From assembly GCA_037178625.1 (NCBI GenBank), contig CM074133.1, forward strand, positions 1,054,001 through 1,118,000: DNA of 64,000 nt. The letters run 5' to 3'. Below the pieces are notes generated by a model. The model saw nothing but the letters and a program-made list of their open reading frames with translations, made no database searches and was not told where the DNA came from. Of this stretch, positions 24,301 to 36,021 are shown in pieces (the stretch's first letter is position 1; each line of letters begins with the position of its first letter). Source of the stretch: Skeletonema tropicum. Lineage: Eukaryota > Bacillariophyta > Thalassiosirophyceae > Thalassiosirales > Thalassiosiraceae. The position numbers were made by a program, and so were the translations under genes.

Positions 24301-25918
24301 CTGGATATTGATGCCGATGTCCAGTGCTAGAAATCTTGCGATATCGATGCCCAGTGCTAGATATCTCACAGGATATCGATGCCCAGTGCTAGATATCAGG
24401 CGATATCGATGTCCAGTCCTAGATATCTCACTGGATATCGATGCCCAGAGCTAGATATCTGGCGATATTGATGCCCAGTGCTGGCTATCTGGGGATATCG
24501 ATGCACAGTGCTGGCTATCTGGGCATATCAATGCCCAGTGCTAGATATCTCACTGGATATCGTTGCCCTGTGCTAGATATCTCAATGGATATCGATGCCC
24601 AGTGCTAGATATATGGTGATATCGATGCCCAGTGCTAGATATCTCATTGGATATTGATGCCCAGAGCTAGATATCTCACTGGATATCGATGCCCAGAGCT
24701 AGATATCTGGCGATATTGATGCCCAGTGCTGGCTATCTGGGGATATTGATGCCCAGAGCTAGATATCTCACTGGATATCGATGCCCAGTGCTGGATATCG
24801 ATGCCCAGTGCTAGATATATGGTGATATCGATGCCCAGTGCTAGATATCTCATTGGATATCGATGCCCAGAGCTAGATATCTGGGGATATCTATGCCCAG
24901 TGCTGGATATCTGGGGATATTGATGCCCAGTGCTAGATATCTGGTGACATCGATGCCCAGTGTTAGATATCCTCTCACTGGATATCGATGCCCAGTGCTA
25001 GATATCTCACTGGATATCGATGCCCAGTGCTAGAAATCTTGCGATATTGATGCCCAGTGCTAGATATCTCACAGGATATCGATGCCCAGTGCTAGATATC
25101 AGGCGATATCGATGTCCAGTCCTAGATATCTCACTGGATATCGATGCCCAGAGCTAGATATCTGGCGATATTGATGCCAGTGCTGGCTATCTGGGGATAT
25201 CGATGCACAGTGCTGGATATCTGGGCATATCAATGCCCAGTGCTAGATATCTCACTGGATATCGATGCCCTGTGCTAGATATCTCAATGGATATCGATGC
25301 CCAGTGCTAGATATATGGTGATATCGATGCCCAGTGCTAGATATCTCATTGGATATTGATGCCCAGAGCTAGATATCTCACTGGATATCGATGCCCAGTG
25401 CTGGATATCGATGCCCAGTGCTAGATATATGGTGATATCGATGCCCAGTGCTAGATATCTCATTGGATATCGATGCCCAGAGCTAGATATCTGGGGATAT
25501 CTATGCCCAGTGCTGGATATCTGGGGATATTGATGCCCAGTGCTAGATATCTGGTGACATCGATGCCCAGTGTTAGATATCCTCTCACTGGATATTGATG
25601 CCCAGTGCTAAATATCTCACTGGATATTGATGCCGATGCCCAGTGCTAGAAATCTTGCGATATCGATGCCCAGTGCTAGATATCTCACAGGATATCGATG
25701 CCCAGTGCTAGATATCAGGCGATATCGATGTCCAGTCCTAGATATCTCACTGGATATCGATGCCCAGAGCTAGATATCTGGCGATATTGATGCCCAGTGC
25801 TGGCTATCTGGGGATATCGATGCACAGTGCTGGATATCTGGGCATATCAATGCCCAGTGCTAGATATCTCACTGGATATCGATGCCCTGTGCTAGATATC
25901 TCAATGGATATCGATGCT
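18345..25918 (+). repeat. Satellite array, main arm with 611-617-bp higher-order repeats
   Basis: Monomers of about 30-32 bp carry GATATCGATGCCCAGTGCTA plus a variable spacer such as GATATCTCACTG, GATATATGGT, GATATCTGGG or GATATCAGGC. The variants recur in fixed order. The marker GATGTCCAGTCC occurs at 18941, 19558, 20169, 20780, 21397, 21978, 22594, 23211, 23792, 24408, 25111 and 25727. Intervals are 617, 611, 611, 617, 581, 616, 617, 581, 616, 703 and 616. So about twelve higher-order units of roughly 20 monomers are present, with unit loss (581) and gain (703) variants. The array runs into a gap, so its full length is unknown. Frames inside are not genes. Confidence 0.97.
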
Positions 25919-26418
25919 NNNNNNNNNNNNNNNNNNNNNNNNNNNNNNNNNNNNNNNNNNNNNNNNNNNNNNNNNNNNNNNNNNNNNNNNNNNNNNNNNN
26001 NNNNNNNNNNNNNNNNNNNNNNNNNNNNNNNNNNNNNNNNNNNNNNNNNNNNNNNNNNNNNNNNNNNNNNNNNNNNNNNNNNNNNNNNNNNNNNNNNNNN
26101 NNNNNNNNNNNNNNNNNNNNNNNNNNNNNNNNNNNNNNNNNNNNNNNNNNNNNNNNNNNNNNNNNNNNNNNNNNNNNNNNNNNNNNNNNNNNNNNNNNNN
26201 NNNNNNNNNNNNNNNNNNNNNNNNNNNNNNNNNNNNNNNNNNNNNNNNNNNNNNNNNNNNNNNNNNNNNNNNNNNNNNNNNNNNNNNNNNNNNNNNNNNN
26301 NNNNNNNNNNNNNNNNNNNNNNNNNNNNNNNNNNNNNNNNNNNNNNNNNNNNNNNNNNNNNNNNNNNNNNNNNNNNNNNNNNNNNNNNNNNNNNNNNNNN
26401 NNNNNNNNNNNNNNNNNN
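25919..26418. other. Assembly gap of exactly 500 N
   Basis: Exactly 500 unknown bases, a conventional placeholder for a gap of unknown size. It separates the satellite from the 3' part of the USP48-like gene, so both the array and the gene are incomplete here. Confidence 1.
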
Positions 26419-29400
26419 TTTTTTGCCTTGACAACGCAATCATAAGCATCTCTCCAGCGCTGTATCTCACGACACTGAACAATATAGCAAGTAAGTTTGT
26501 TTCCCTTGTCTCCTGAGTGCTCAAGAAACATATCAATTTCGGGTGGTGTATTGCTGCATGCATCTCCTTCATTCCCACCTTTAGTATAAAGATCTCTCAG
26601 TGTGCCTGGTTCCTTAATTTGATTCCTCCATTCTGTCAGTTCACCGGAAACAGCTCCTCCTTTTGCTTTTCTTGGAAGCAAGCAGCACAGTTACCCAGAG
26701 ATTCCTCCATCTTCGGCTCAAACTTGTGAGAAATTGCATTGGGAAAACACTTGGAGTATCTTCGACCAAACTGAACCAGGAACTAACCTCACGCTACGAC
26801 GCTTGTGCATTGCGAGGCACTTGCTGTGTTCGCAAGTTATTGTTGTGTTCACTTGACAATCGAGGCCTGCGTTGTCAGACGATTCCGTCTTCATTTTTTC
26901 ACCAGTCCCAATTAGATTTGTAGCCTCAGTACCGACGCCTTCTAAATTGACATCGTCGATCCCTCCGTAATGGGAAACATCCTTCTTCGCTTTTTTAATG
27001 CCTTTCATTGTGGCCAAATTAGATTCGACGCATTTTCTCAGAGAAGTGATCCACGTTCGATAGATGACGAAGACTTCAGATTGAGACAAATCTGAGTCAA
27101 GATCGAAATCGTTTTGTCCAGCGGCCAAGTCTTCATAGATAGACATCAATGTCTGAAAAGTCGCCAACTTTTTCCTGCCCTCGCTTTGAAATTGAATGCC
27201 GCATGGCTTACAGATAAAATTGCTGTTCTCCACTGCATGATCTTCAAAGGTAACTGCCGTTGTAGACAGCGATCCGTTCTCACATTCTTCGTCCTGTTTG
27301 AACAGTGTCAATTCGTCCACCACAATCCTATTCAGCTCTCTATACAGCTCGCGTGACAGCAGCTTCCCCCTTCTCACCGCTCTTGGGTGGAGTCCAGTTG
27401 AATGAGTGCACAGAAGCTTGCAATCCTCAAGCTCGTTTGAATCAGCATTATGAATCATACCTTCTAATCCATCTTGACACGAGAAGAATCTTCTAAGCAC
27501 TGCAGCATCAACCCCCAGATCATATCACTGACTTTTTGAGCTGTATCAGTAAACAAATTCGATCGGGAGCACAATAGTTGCATGATTTGCTCACTCCTAA
27601 AGCCAAGTCTTTTCATCAGATTATCGCTCTTCTTCTGGTGCCTGTAAGTTATCGAGGTACATATAAGTTGGTTGAACAGAATCTCTTGTTAAAAGAGGAA
27701 TTATCAATAATTCAGACACAACTCGCACTCACTCCTTCTCGCACTTGTATCGCTCAACACGCTGAACGTCAATCGATGCAAGGATATCATCGCCATTATC
27801 AATGGTTTGGACTCTGTTGTTAATTCGGCCAACCGCACTTTCAAGCTGAATGATAGATTGTTGAGACAAGTACTTCTCCTCTACATAAAAGAGATTGTAT
27901 GCGTCTGCACTCCCGACGACTTCGCCATTTTTGTCTGTATCAGAAGAACTATCAAAGCTTGACTCAGGTCCTTCCTCCAACACAGAGACCTCTTCATCGT
28001 TGAATTCATACCATACTCCTGTAGTCCAATCTAAAACATCTGCTGTGTAATGACCACCATGGGCTGACGTACCAAGGTGATTCTGAACTGCGCATAAGAT
28101 GTAGTTTGCGGTGGTATCATTGCTAGTACCGTCATCAGCTTGCTTTGTTGGGACGGTAAGAGTCCTTGGTAACTTCACCTTCGTCGCCAGCTTCTTTTTC
28201 GAGAATGTCGCCATATCAAACACATACCGGGCTAGTTGTATATTCAGAACTGGAGGGATATGTGCTAGAACTAATGACCGAGATGCATCTGTCTTCTTTG
28301 CGCAGCTGGAATCGAAGGCGCATGGAAAACTTCGTCAGTTGCATGTTATTACGTGTGGCATACAAGAAATCAGTGCAGACGAACTCACGATGAACAATAG
28401 TATTGATTGTCTTCCACAAGTAACTCAGGTTGGAGATACGCATCCAGACACCGCTGAACGTCTACATCATCGCCAGGAGATATGGTCTCGACATTAACTA
28501 TCGGTATGGACAGATCCATGAACGTCTCCTTTCTCTCTGACTTTCCATTGCATTCATGACACTTTGTAACATAAGCGGATGTCCCTCGAAATATCGATGG
28601 CAATAGATTCTCAAGCCGATAGTCGGACGATTTGCGGAATGATTCTTGCATCCTATCAAAGAGTAATCTAGCAAACTGTGATAGAGTACAAACAGTGTGA
28701 GCATCGCTGTGATAGGCAGAAGTGAGCCGACCGAAAGATATACAAAACAAACTCACTTCATTTGGATCTTGCATCTCGTCATTCTCCAAGCTTAATGCAG
28801 TTGCAAACTCATTTGTACAAATGACGCTCTGTGGACCAAACTTCATCCTCGCTAGGATCGACTGCATGTGCGACAACACTTGCGACATGCGATTGCTTGC
28901 TCCAATTTGTCTCCAAGTAAATAGCCCATGGACGAAACCCAAGTTTTGGGCGAGGCATTGTAACTGACTGTTGAGATAGCACGTTGCTCCTAGATTTCGT
29001 AAGCCGGGGGGCACGGATATCCGAGTCTTATCATCGGTTGTAGCTGGGTCCTGTGCAGATGAGAGGATGAGCTCATTTTGACACGAGTCAATCATCTCAT
29101 AGTATTGCTCAACTTTCTGATCTCCTCGACAAACAACACTTGACACATGCGCCCGTATTTTACCACTGTCGACAAGAATGCTACGCCGGATATCATTGTT
29201 TTGACCATCAGTCTTTTTACTTCCACTACCATCCTTCTCTAAACCCAAAGATGGTATCTCTGACCAATGCCTTTGAACTAATTTTGCAAACTCGGCACTT
29301 GTCACCGACGCGTTTTTGTCATTTCGTCGCCCAAACCCCGTGTCCTCTTGCGTCTGTAGGGAATCGTTGTCATTATCATCATCAGAATCATCGTCATCAA

Positions 29401-30582
29401 GAAGGTGAGCAAGTTTACCGGTTGATATTAGATACCTAATTTTTGCAGCATTGTATCGATACTGATCCAAAATGCCACCTAGTGATGCCAAACAAAACTA
29501 AGATTGTATTGCCAAATAAAAGCGATTATGAATAAATGGGCCGCCGAGTGAGTAAATAATGATGAATATGAACAACACTTGAATCACACTTCGATTCCTT
29601 CGTCAATCACACTTACTGGATTATAATCACAGGGGCAGCTTTCATCCTTCTTCCTTTGCCCGCAAATCAGCACTGGTGTTGCCGCCGCTAAACTATTGAC
29701 ATTACCATCATCATCATCATCAATGGTCATGACATTTGTATCATCACACGACAAATCAGTAACTTCCTCCACATCCGCAACATTCTTCGCCTTGCGCTTC
29801 CTCTTTTTACCTACCTTTTTATTCTTTTTGGATAAATGTTGTTGATACTTGTCCCACTCCTGTATTGCCCATGCATCTATTGTGGGGCAGCCGCATTGCA
29901 CTATCCGGACGTTGTTCTCGCCATCAGTATTGTTACTGTTGTTACTGAAAGTCAATTGCTGTACAGCAACTACGGAAGACGAGTCATCATCCACATTGAC
30001 AATTTCAACTTGCTGTTGTTGCTGCTTCTTTGCCCCCTTCCTTTCTAATTCCTGCCTCTTTTTATTGGTAGTTGTCATATTCTTCACATCAACATCCTCA
30101 CCCCGCTCAAATGACCAATCGGTACACTCCCCCCGTAGCACCGGTTCACATTGCATCCATGGACTTTGCATGTCAATAATATTGGCAGTGGTGGTTGCAG
30201 CATCATTGTTCGCTACCCCGCCACCATTATCACTGTGGCTATCATCATTGAACGATAATGAAAAAAATGGAGTAATGCCACGAAACGGATCTACGAATGC
30301 TTCGTATTTTGCCTCCTCCATCATGCGGGATAATCGGGGATGAGATTGCAAGATGGATTCTGTTTCGATGGGTACATTAGGAGGTGGGGGCGGTGCTCGT
30401 CTTCGACGCCCACCACCACCACCGTTACGAGTTGTTCGTCCACCACCATTGTCGTTAGTATTGTCGGCCGCAGTAGTATCATTATTTGGTGGAGATAAAT
30501 GCTCCAAAATTGAGTTTTGTTGGGTGCCACTTCGTCGGCCATTTGGATTTTTACTTCGTCGGGTTGAGTTGTTAGTAACCAT
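26419..30582 (-). CDS. USP48-like ubiquitin-specific protease, 3'-partial, frame-interrupted last exon
   Basis: Five exons read from 30582: 30582-29617, 29497-28757, 28675-28389, 28305-27733 and 27641 to the gap. All joins are GT-AG and in frame (CDYNP|FCLASLGG; QDPNE|FARLLF; CSS|CAKKTDA). The first exon is low-complexity and ends in CPCDYNPF, a motif I associate with diatom USP48-like proteins. The catalytic Cys box is GLRNLGATCYLNS (Cys about 495); the His box is GTSAHGGHYTAD, followed by WYEFNDEEVS and AYNLFYV. The 3' exon encodes DUSP-like segments (FPNAISHKFEPK, CYIVQCREIQRWRDAY). Such enzymes remove ubiquitin from nuclear substrates. The last exon needs three single-base shifts, each at or next to a homopolymer (near 27512-27516, 26744-26747 and 26647), to read through. 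It is either a young pseudogene or carries assembly indels beside the gap. The intron at 28676-28756 is 81 bp and stop-free. Confidence 0.8.
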
Positions 30583-31189
30583 CTTTCTATGATTTCTATT
30601 GCAGTAATTGTCACCCTCCTCCTGACGATTACTATCGTTTGGAGATAGTACTTGTTGGCAGCAACAGCAACACCAAGCTACAACACCTACTACAAAATGC
30701 AGCGGGAGCTAGCCGTAGCCAAGCAAAATGAAACTGTTGATTGTGTTATTTCCAGAAATGTCAAATTCAAATGGATCGTACTCTTGTAGTCACAATACAC
30801 ACGGATGAAAGATTCAAAACATCATGTCGACGATGACGAGCAAGAGCCCAACAAAGACGACAGGATCACCAAAAGATGGTGGAAACAATAAGGAGATGTG
30901 GGTCCTTTGATCTAGAGGGAGGTCTAGCTGAGGAAGGCAGGCTGCCTCAACTTCAACTACTTCAGTTTCAGCCTTTCATCGAACTTCAACTCGGAAGCGA
31001 TCACCTGTTACCAATCAGGGGGACAAATCGTTGCCTAGTTCAAAACACAAAGGAGCTTCGAAAAGGAAACGAGGTCATCATTGAGGAAAGATCTGCTAAG
31101 AAGAAGGAGCAAAAAAGAGGCACCGATATGAATGCACTGCTGATAGATGCACAAATAGAGTTAGAGGGCTTGTGTCATACAAGGAGGAG

Positions 31190-31464
31190 CATGTGCGAGC
31201 ATGGAAGAAAGGACAAACGATGCAGCAGTAAGGATGCACTAATCAAGGGAGGAGGGGGGGGGGGGGGGGGGGGTGTGCATAAGGCATGGAGCAAAAATCA
31301 AGGTCAAGCTATGCAGTAGTGAAGGATGCACGAACAAACCCAGACATGAAGAGGAAGAGTGTGCATTAAGCATGGGCAGAGGTCAAACGATGCGCAGCAG
31401 TGAAGGATGCGCAAAATATGCTCAGAAAGGAGGAATATGCATCACTGTAAATTATGCGCAGTGA
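31190..31464 (+). pseudogene. Decayed CSSEGC Cys/His-repeat (WRKY19-like) gene fragment
   Basis: Degenerate copies of a roughly 22-residue repeat are visible: RCSS(-)KDALIKGG, then CIRHGAKIKVKLCSSEGCTNK, then RSSEGCAKYAQKGGICI. Intact members of this stramenopile family repeat C-SSEGC-N...GGVC.RHGAK many times and are usually labelled WRKY19-like. Here one copy has lost a base, a poly-G run replaces a Gly-Gly codon pair, and the RHGAK part is missing from the last copy. Upstream open sequence from 30876 may belong to the same relic. I see no intact protein. Confidence 0.6.
31254..31273 (+). repeat. Twenty-base poly-G run
   Basis: Twenty consecutive G sit where the flanking repeat would encode Gly-Gly before VCIRHGAK. 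The length is probably unstable and hard to sequence. Confidence 0.9.
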
Positions 31465-31995
31465 AAGATGCACTATATAAGTAATGGTGAAAGCACGAAA
31501 GAAGAACGAATACCATGAAACGTCCCGAGAGAGAACTTCTTGGAAGCACATGAGAGACACAAAATGGATACTCTCAACCTTTCAGGAGAGCACAGCCAGG
31601 GGACGAGCGAAGTGTTCCCATCGATGAAATCGAGCAGCCAAGGAGCAGAAATGTATCATGCAGCAATAGTGCAATGATCTGATGCGGGAGCCTGCCCGGG
31701 AGAACGTCATGTTGAGAAGATAAAAGCCGCTCTAAAGCTGAGAGGGAGACGGAAGAAATAGGGGCACAATGCGCCCCCTTTTCAACCTTCCACAGAGGAC
31801 TTAGGTACAAAATAGCCATGAGTCCTCTGCTGATAAATAATATCTAATTGCCCCCTTTTATGGCCCCTTTTGGATCTCTTCAACTTACCAATCTACAAAC
31901 CTTCTCACTACACTACCACCTTGCCTCTGCCAATGCTGCCTGCTGCCTGCAGCGCTTATGCACCAAACAGCAGATAGAATGCTGTAGATCACAAT

Positions 31996-33330
31996 ATGAA
32001 GATCGCCAGGATACAGCAATGCATCGCCATCTTCCTATTCTCGATCATCTATGTGTCACTTGCCAAAAGAGATGAAGCACAACAGCAGCGGCCACGCCAA
32101 CACACGATACCAAGTTCGTTCACAAAAAAAAAAAAGAAGTCATGTCCACAGCAGCATTTGACGAATATTGAATTCTATCGGCGTCTATTTCACAACCATC
32201 GACACACGCAACAAGCATACCGAATGGCAATACTCTCATATTTTGCATACTTTGAGTTTCACAAGTTTGCAGAGCTGCCTCGAGATTGCAGAGGATTCAA
32301 TCTTGTGCAAGATTCTACTTCCACAACTGATGTCCATCGCTGATGCATTACTACGCAGCAATATTGCATTGTCCGATCTGATGGCATCACAGAATGTTTA
32401 CTACCATCACGCACCAATCAAACAACTTTTATGATCATCCGAAGCGATACTCATTTCAATACTCTCTATACAACTGGAAAGAATCTGGAGTGGCTAAAGT
32501 GCGCTTCCACGACACAGACATTTTACTATCCACATCCAACAATGGGAAAGAACTCGTTATTGCATTTGGAGGGACAGCATCTGCTGGAGATTTATCCACT
32601 AATTTACAAACGTTCGAGTCGCGAATCATCAATCGTCATTCTTTCGGGGGGATTGGGTATTGAGGGATCGTTGCATAGGGGATTCTTGAATGCGTATTCA
32701 CGAGTGATGAGGGTATATATCTTGCCCTTGGAATGATGTATCGCATCACTCGCGATGCCATTATTTACGGAGATATTCATCAGAGACTTGTTTACAGAGT
32801 GTGAAGAAGAAAAGAGTAACTCTACAACTCAACGAATGTCAGGTTTGATGTTAACTACTGAGATATACGCAAGCAACTACGTATAGCAAAGTGAGCGCAA
32901 TCACACATCGACGAATAATTACAAGGAGAAACGACAGAGCGATGATGCTACTTAAAACGAAAGAAATTATCAGATATCCTACGTCAATAGTTATCAATGC
33001 ACTTCAACAAGGTCTTACTGTGCACGTGACTGCCACTCATTGGCGGAGCGCTAGCTACCCTTCTCGCAGAGATGTGATTGTCAACCATCCTTCAGTCTCG
33101 GTAAAGAAGTTGCACGTTGGGTCTATGGCTCTCCCCAAATTGCGGATGATACTTTCTTACGAAGCGCAATGAATGCTGCAACCCAGATTGAAGAAGTTCC
33201 TGAAAAAGGGAATGGACGGTTTAATCGTCTCAAACTTTGTAACGCTCTCCAATCGTTGTAAGGGTTAGATGCAATTGTGGATGTAACAAAAGTTGCGTTA
33301 TCAGAACGCAAAAAGTGGGAGGTGTTCATG
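31996..33330 (+). pseudogene. Class 3 lipase (alpha/beta hydrolase) pseudogene with signal peptide
   Basis: Lipase signatures appear in order but in different frames. There is a signal peptide and N-terminal region (MKIARIQQCIAIFLFSII..., then AILSYFAYFEFHKF...CRGFNL, 31996-32343). The strand-turn ELVIAFGGTASAGDLSTNL follows (about 32548-32606), then GSLHRGFLNAYSRV (about 32660-32711). The nucleophile elbow HSL/GGALATLLAE at 33034-33070 has lost one base between HSL and GGA. VYGSPQIADDTF lies at 33121-33156. Frame changes occur at a G6 run near 32646 and elsewhere, and several stops intervene. Active members hydrolyse acylglycerols, usually outside the cell. Some frame changes could be introns, but the broken nucleophile elbow cannot be. 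Confidence 0.65.
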
Positions 33331-34291
33331 GTTCGTAGTACACTTGCCGAGCCGCGATATCTTTAACGGACGCACATTCATCTGCTGCTGCTCTGAGCTT
33401 CACCATTATGTTGAGAGTTGCTCTGACCAACAAAATCGAAAGATCACTCGCTGTTGATTTTACCATCTTGGATTTGTCGCAATGCGTTCGAGAAACTCAC
33501 ACATGTAGTGACAAATGATATAACTTCTAACTCATTAACACCTACTATCCGATGTGAATTACCTAATTCAATTTTGTTGGGGAGTGACGTTGTCGACGAC
33601 GTTGTCAACGTTGGCGCTGAAATCTACGCTATACGCTGATGTGCCATTGGTGCACAATTCGCTGCTTCCCGTGTCTCCCTCAAAAGCGCATTGAATCGGG
33701 GGATCATCATTATCCATCATGGACAAATACAGTGTACATACCCTCCATCATTCTTGCTTATTCGCAATGTAATCCTGAGTAATATGGAAGTTATCCACCC
33801 TCGTTGTCCTCCTTCTCCCTCCTTTCTGCAGAAACAGCGGCCACGATGAAAGACTCTACAACTTGGAAGAGAGCAAAACCAATACCAAACCCAATGCAAG
33901 AGAGTCGAGATCACCATCAAGTTCGCAAATACACTTCTTGTGAAACTTGTTTCTCGTCATTTTCGTCGAGATATGGGTTTACATAAAAAAAAAGTGCAGA
34001 AAACCAGAGCTTTGCAATAATAGAACCAGGAACAAGCTGGGTATACTGCAGGCATTAAAATTCGGACCACAAATTGATGTCTTTTTTTTTTTTTGAGTGC
34101 CGACAATTGCTTCAAGAAGGGCATTCTCCTCATTGGTGGGAACTCAATCTGCTGTCGAGGATGATTTGGATCCTTCAGCTCTTTACGCACACGCTTTAAA
34201 ATTTTTAATTTTTTTTTTAAAATAATTTCTAATTTCCTTTATATTTTTTAACTATTTTTAAAACTTTTTCTTGAGTTCCAACTTCATGACA
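33331..34291. other. Intergenic region with AT-rich stretch
   Basis: No supported gene. Coding-like shreds (LPNSILLGSDVVDDVVNVGAEIYAI at about 33559-33633) may be the decayed 3' end of the lipase relic. About 34195-34270 is almost pure A/T with long T and A runs, beside the 3' end of the next gene. Confidence 0.4.
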
Positions 34292-36021
34292 TCAGATTGA
34301 CGACAATGCCAAAGTAGTAGTTTGACTTTTGAAGAGTGGACAGAAATCGAAGTAAACGTTACCAAGTCTTTTTGTGTTTTGCTCGAAACTCTCCTGCAGA
34401 AGCCTAGCTCGGTAAAAGTCCCCACTCACATCCACCATCAAGGTGATCAACCCCGCTGCAAACTCCAGCCGCAGCTCCAACCATATTGGAAGTTGCAGTA
34501 TCAAATGATCTTTCACATGAGCTTGTCTCATTTTGTCAAACACTTTGTACTGAACTTCGTAAGCAACTAGTTGTACGATCAATGCACGCCAGTACTGTAC
34601 AATTGGGAGTCGGTACTGACCCAAGACGAACACGGAACACGCAAGGTAGAGAGGAATCCGCCACCATTTCTCTTTAACAAAATCTTCGTTACAGGTGGAC
34701 GCATGCCAGGCACCAGCTGCGCCATCGTTTTCTCCATCAAATGCTCCGAGAACTGCGATCATTAATCCCAAACCCGCCCCCAAGCTTAAAACAAAAGTTT
34801 TGACGGCCACACCAACGAAACGGGTTACTCCTGTTGCCAACTCCTTTATTAATGAAGATATTCATAAAATAATAGAGCAAAATGGATTTAGCATTCGGTG
34901 ATCAAAGCAATCCCCCGAAATCAAACAACGTGACAGCTACCGAGTACTTACCCCTGCAACGATTTCTAAAATTCCAATGACGAAAGCAGTACCATAAAAG
35001 AACCAATAAAGAGTGCCAAGATAAATTGAAGGGAGACAAGGTGCGGCTGTACAAGCAACTGTGTCAAAAGGATCCGAAATGCAATCTTGTCCAGCTTGCA
35101 TGAATCGAAAGAATAATCCACCTACCAACCCCGTAACAATACCAACTAAGATATCTAGAAGGACCGTGATTTGCCCTCCCACACATGACAACCCATATTC
35201 AACCAGCCCTGCAGCTAGTCCACAGACAGCAGCAATGCCAGCGTCAATCCATTCACCACTGAAAAAGATCACTGCACAAGTAGCCGCCTGTCCTGGATAG
35301 AGGATCAATCTTCCCGGAAAGTTTCGAATAAATAGTCCACTCTTGGCCGTATGCATACCTCGTTTCGCCTCCCTTTGATAAATTAATGCCTCGTGAACAT
35401 TAATTTGTCCCTCAACAAGTGCCATGGCAATCCTGTGATAGATATCTTGAAACTCGGAATCATAATCGTAGGGCACCTTCCTATGGAGTTCGTAACCCCC
35501 ATCCTCTACACGAAAAATTAAACGGAGTACCCCCAAATTCCAAGTCATCCTCATGTTGAATTTGTCCTTTATTTGCTGTAGAACTGTCATTGTAAGCAAT
35601 GTCTGTAATAAAAGGGAGCATTAAAATTAGTTAGATCATGTGATCGGGGGAGTATCAGTTAGATGGAACATAAATTACGACTCTGTATATAAATTCGTGT
35701 TCATAAATATATAAATTTGCAATTTATTGTCGGCTCCATAGAGCCATCAAAAACTTCGCAACAACTTACCATGTTCCACGCTCGATGCAGCTCTACAGCG
35801 GTCCGCATGGTGAAGATAAAAATTAGACCATATTCTTCACCGAATTTTTCCTCCAAATGACCGTAGACTCGTCTCATATCATCGGGGAGTGTGTCTACGT
35901 CGAACTTACGTTCAGAAAATGTAACGTCGTGTCTGACCTTCTTGAAGAATTCGGTGGAGAGGGGTTGCCTCTCCGCAGCGTCGTCATTTTTATTTTTGTT
36001 TGGTATTTCCAGCTCGCTCAT
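34292..36021 (-). CDS. ThrE/PRM10-like threonine/serine exporter-family membrane protein
   Basis: Three exons: 36021-35770, 35602-34952 and 34843-34292 (about 484 residues). Introns of 167 and 108 bp have GTAAGT donors and keep frame (HRAWNM|TLLTMT; EIVAG|ELATGV). The fold matches the ThrE (DUF1212) family, which includes bacterial Thr/Ser exporters and the fungal membrane protein Prm10. The N-terminal catalytic-looking soluble domain has LGVLRLIFRVEDGG and ALVEGQINVHEALIYQRE. The first bundle of helices (LILYPGQAATCAVIFF...) and a C-terminal bundle (FVGVAVKTFVLSLGAGLGLMIAVLG...) follow. A role in amino-acid or small-solute export is inferred from the family only. The exon-1 start has no competing upstream ATG in frame that I noticed. 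Confidence 0.85.

Noticed and set aside
17164..25918. CRISPR-like regularly spaced repeats
   Set aside because: Monomers abut with no unique spacers, variants recur in a fixed higher-order cycle, and the host is eukaryotic. It is satellite DNA.
18168..25918. Open frames encoding YLALGIDI- or MPSAGYLGIS-type peptides
   Set aside because: They are the monomer read in a stop-free phase, appear on both strands and end at random variants.
25760..26681. Long frames spanning the N gap
   Set aside because: They exist only because unknown bases contain no stops; only the flanking USP48-like codons on the minus strand are real.
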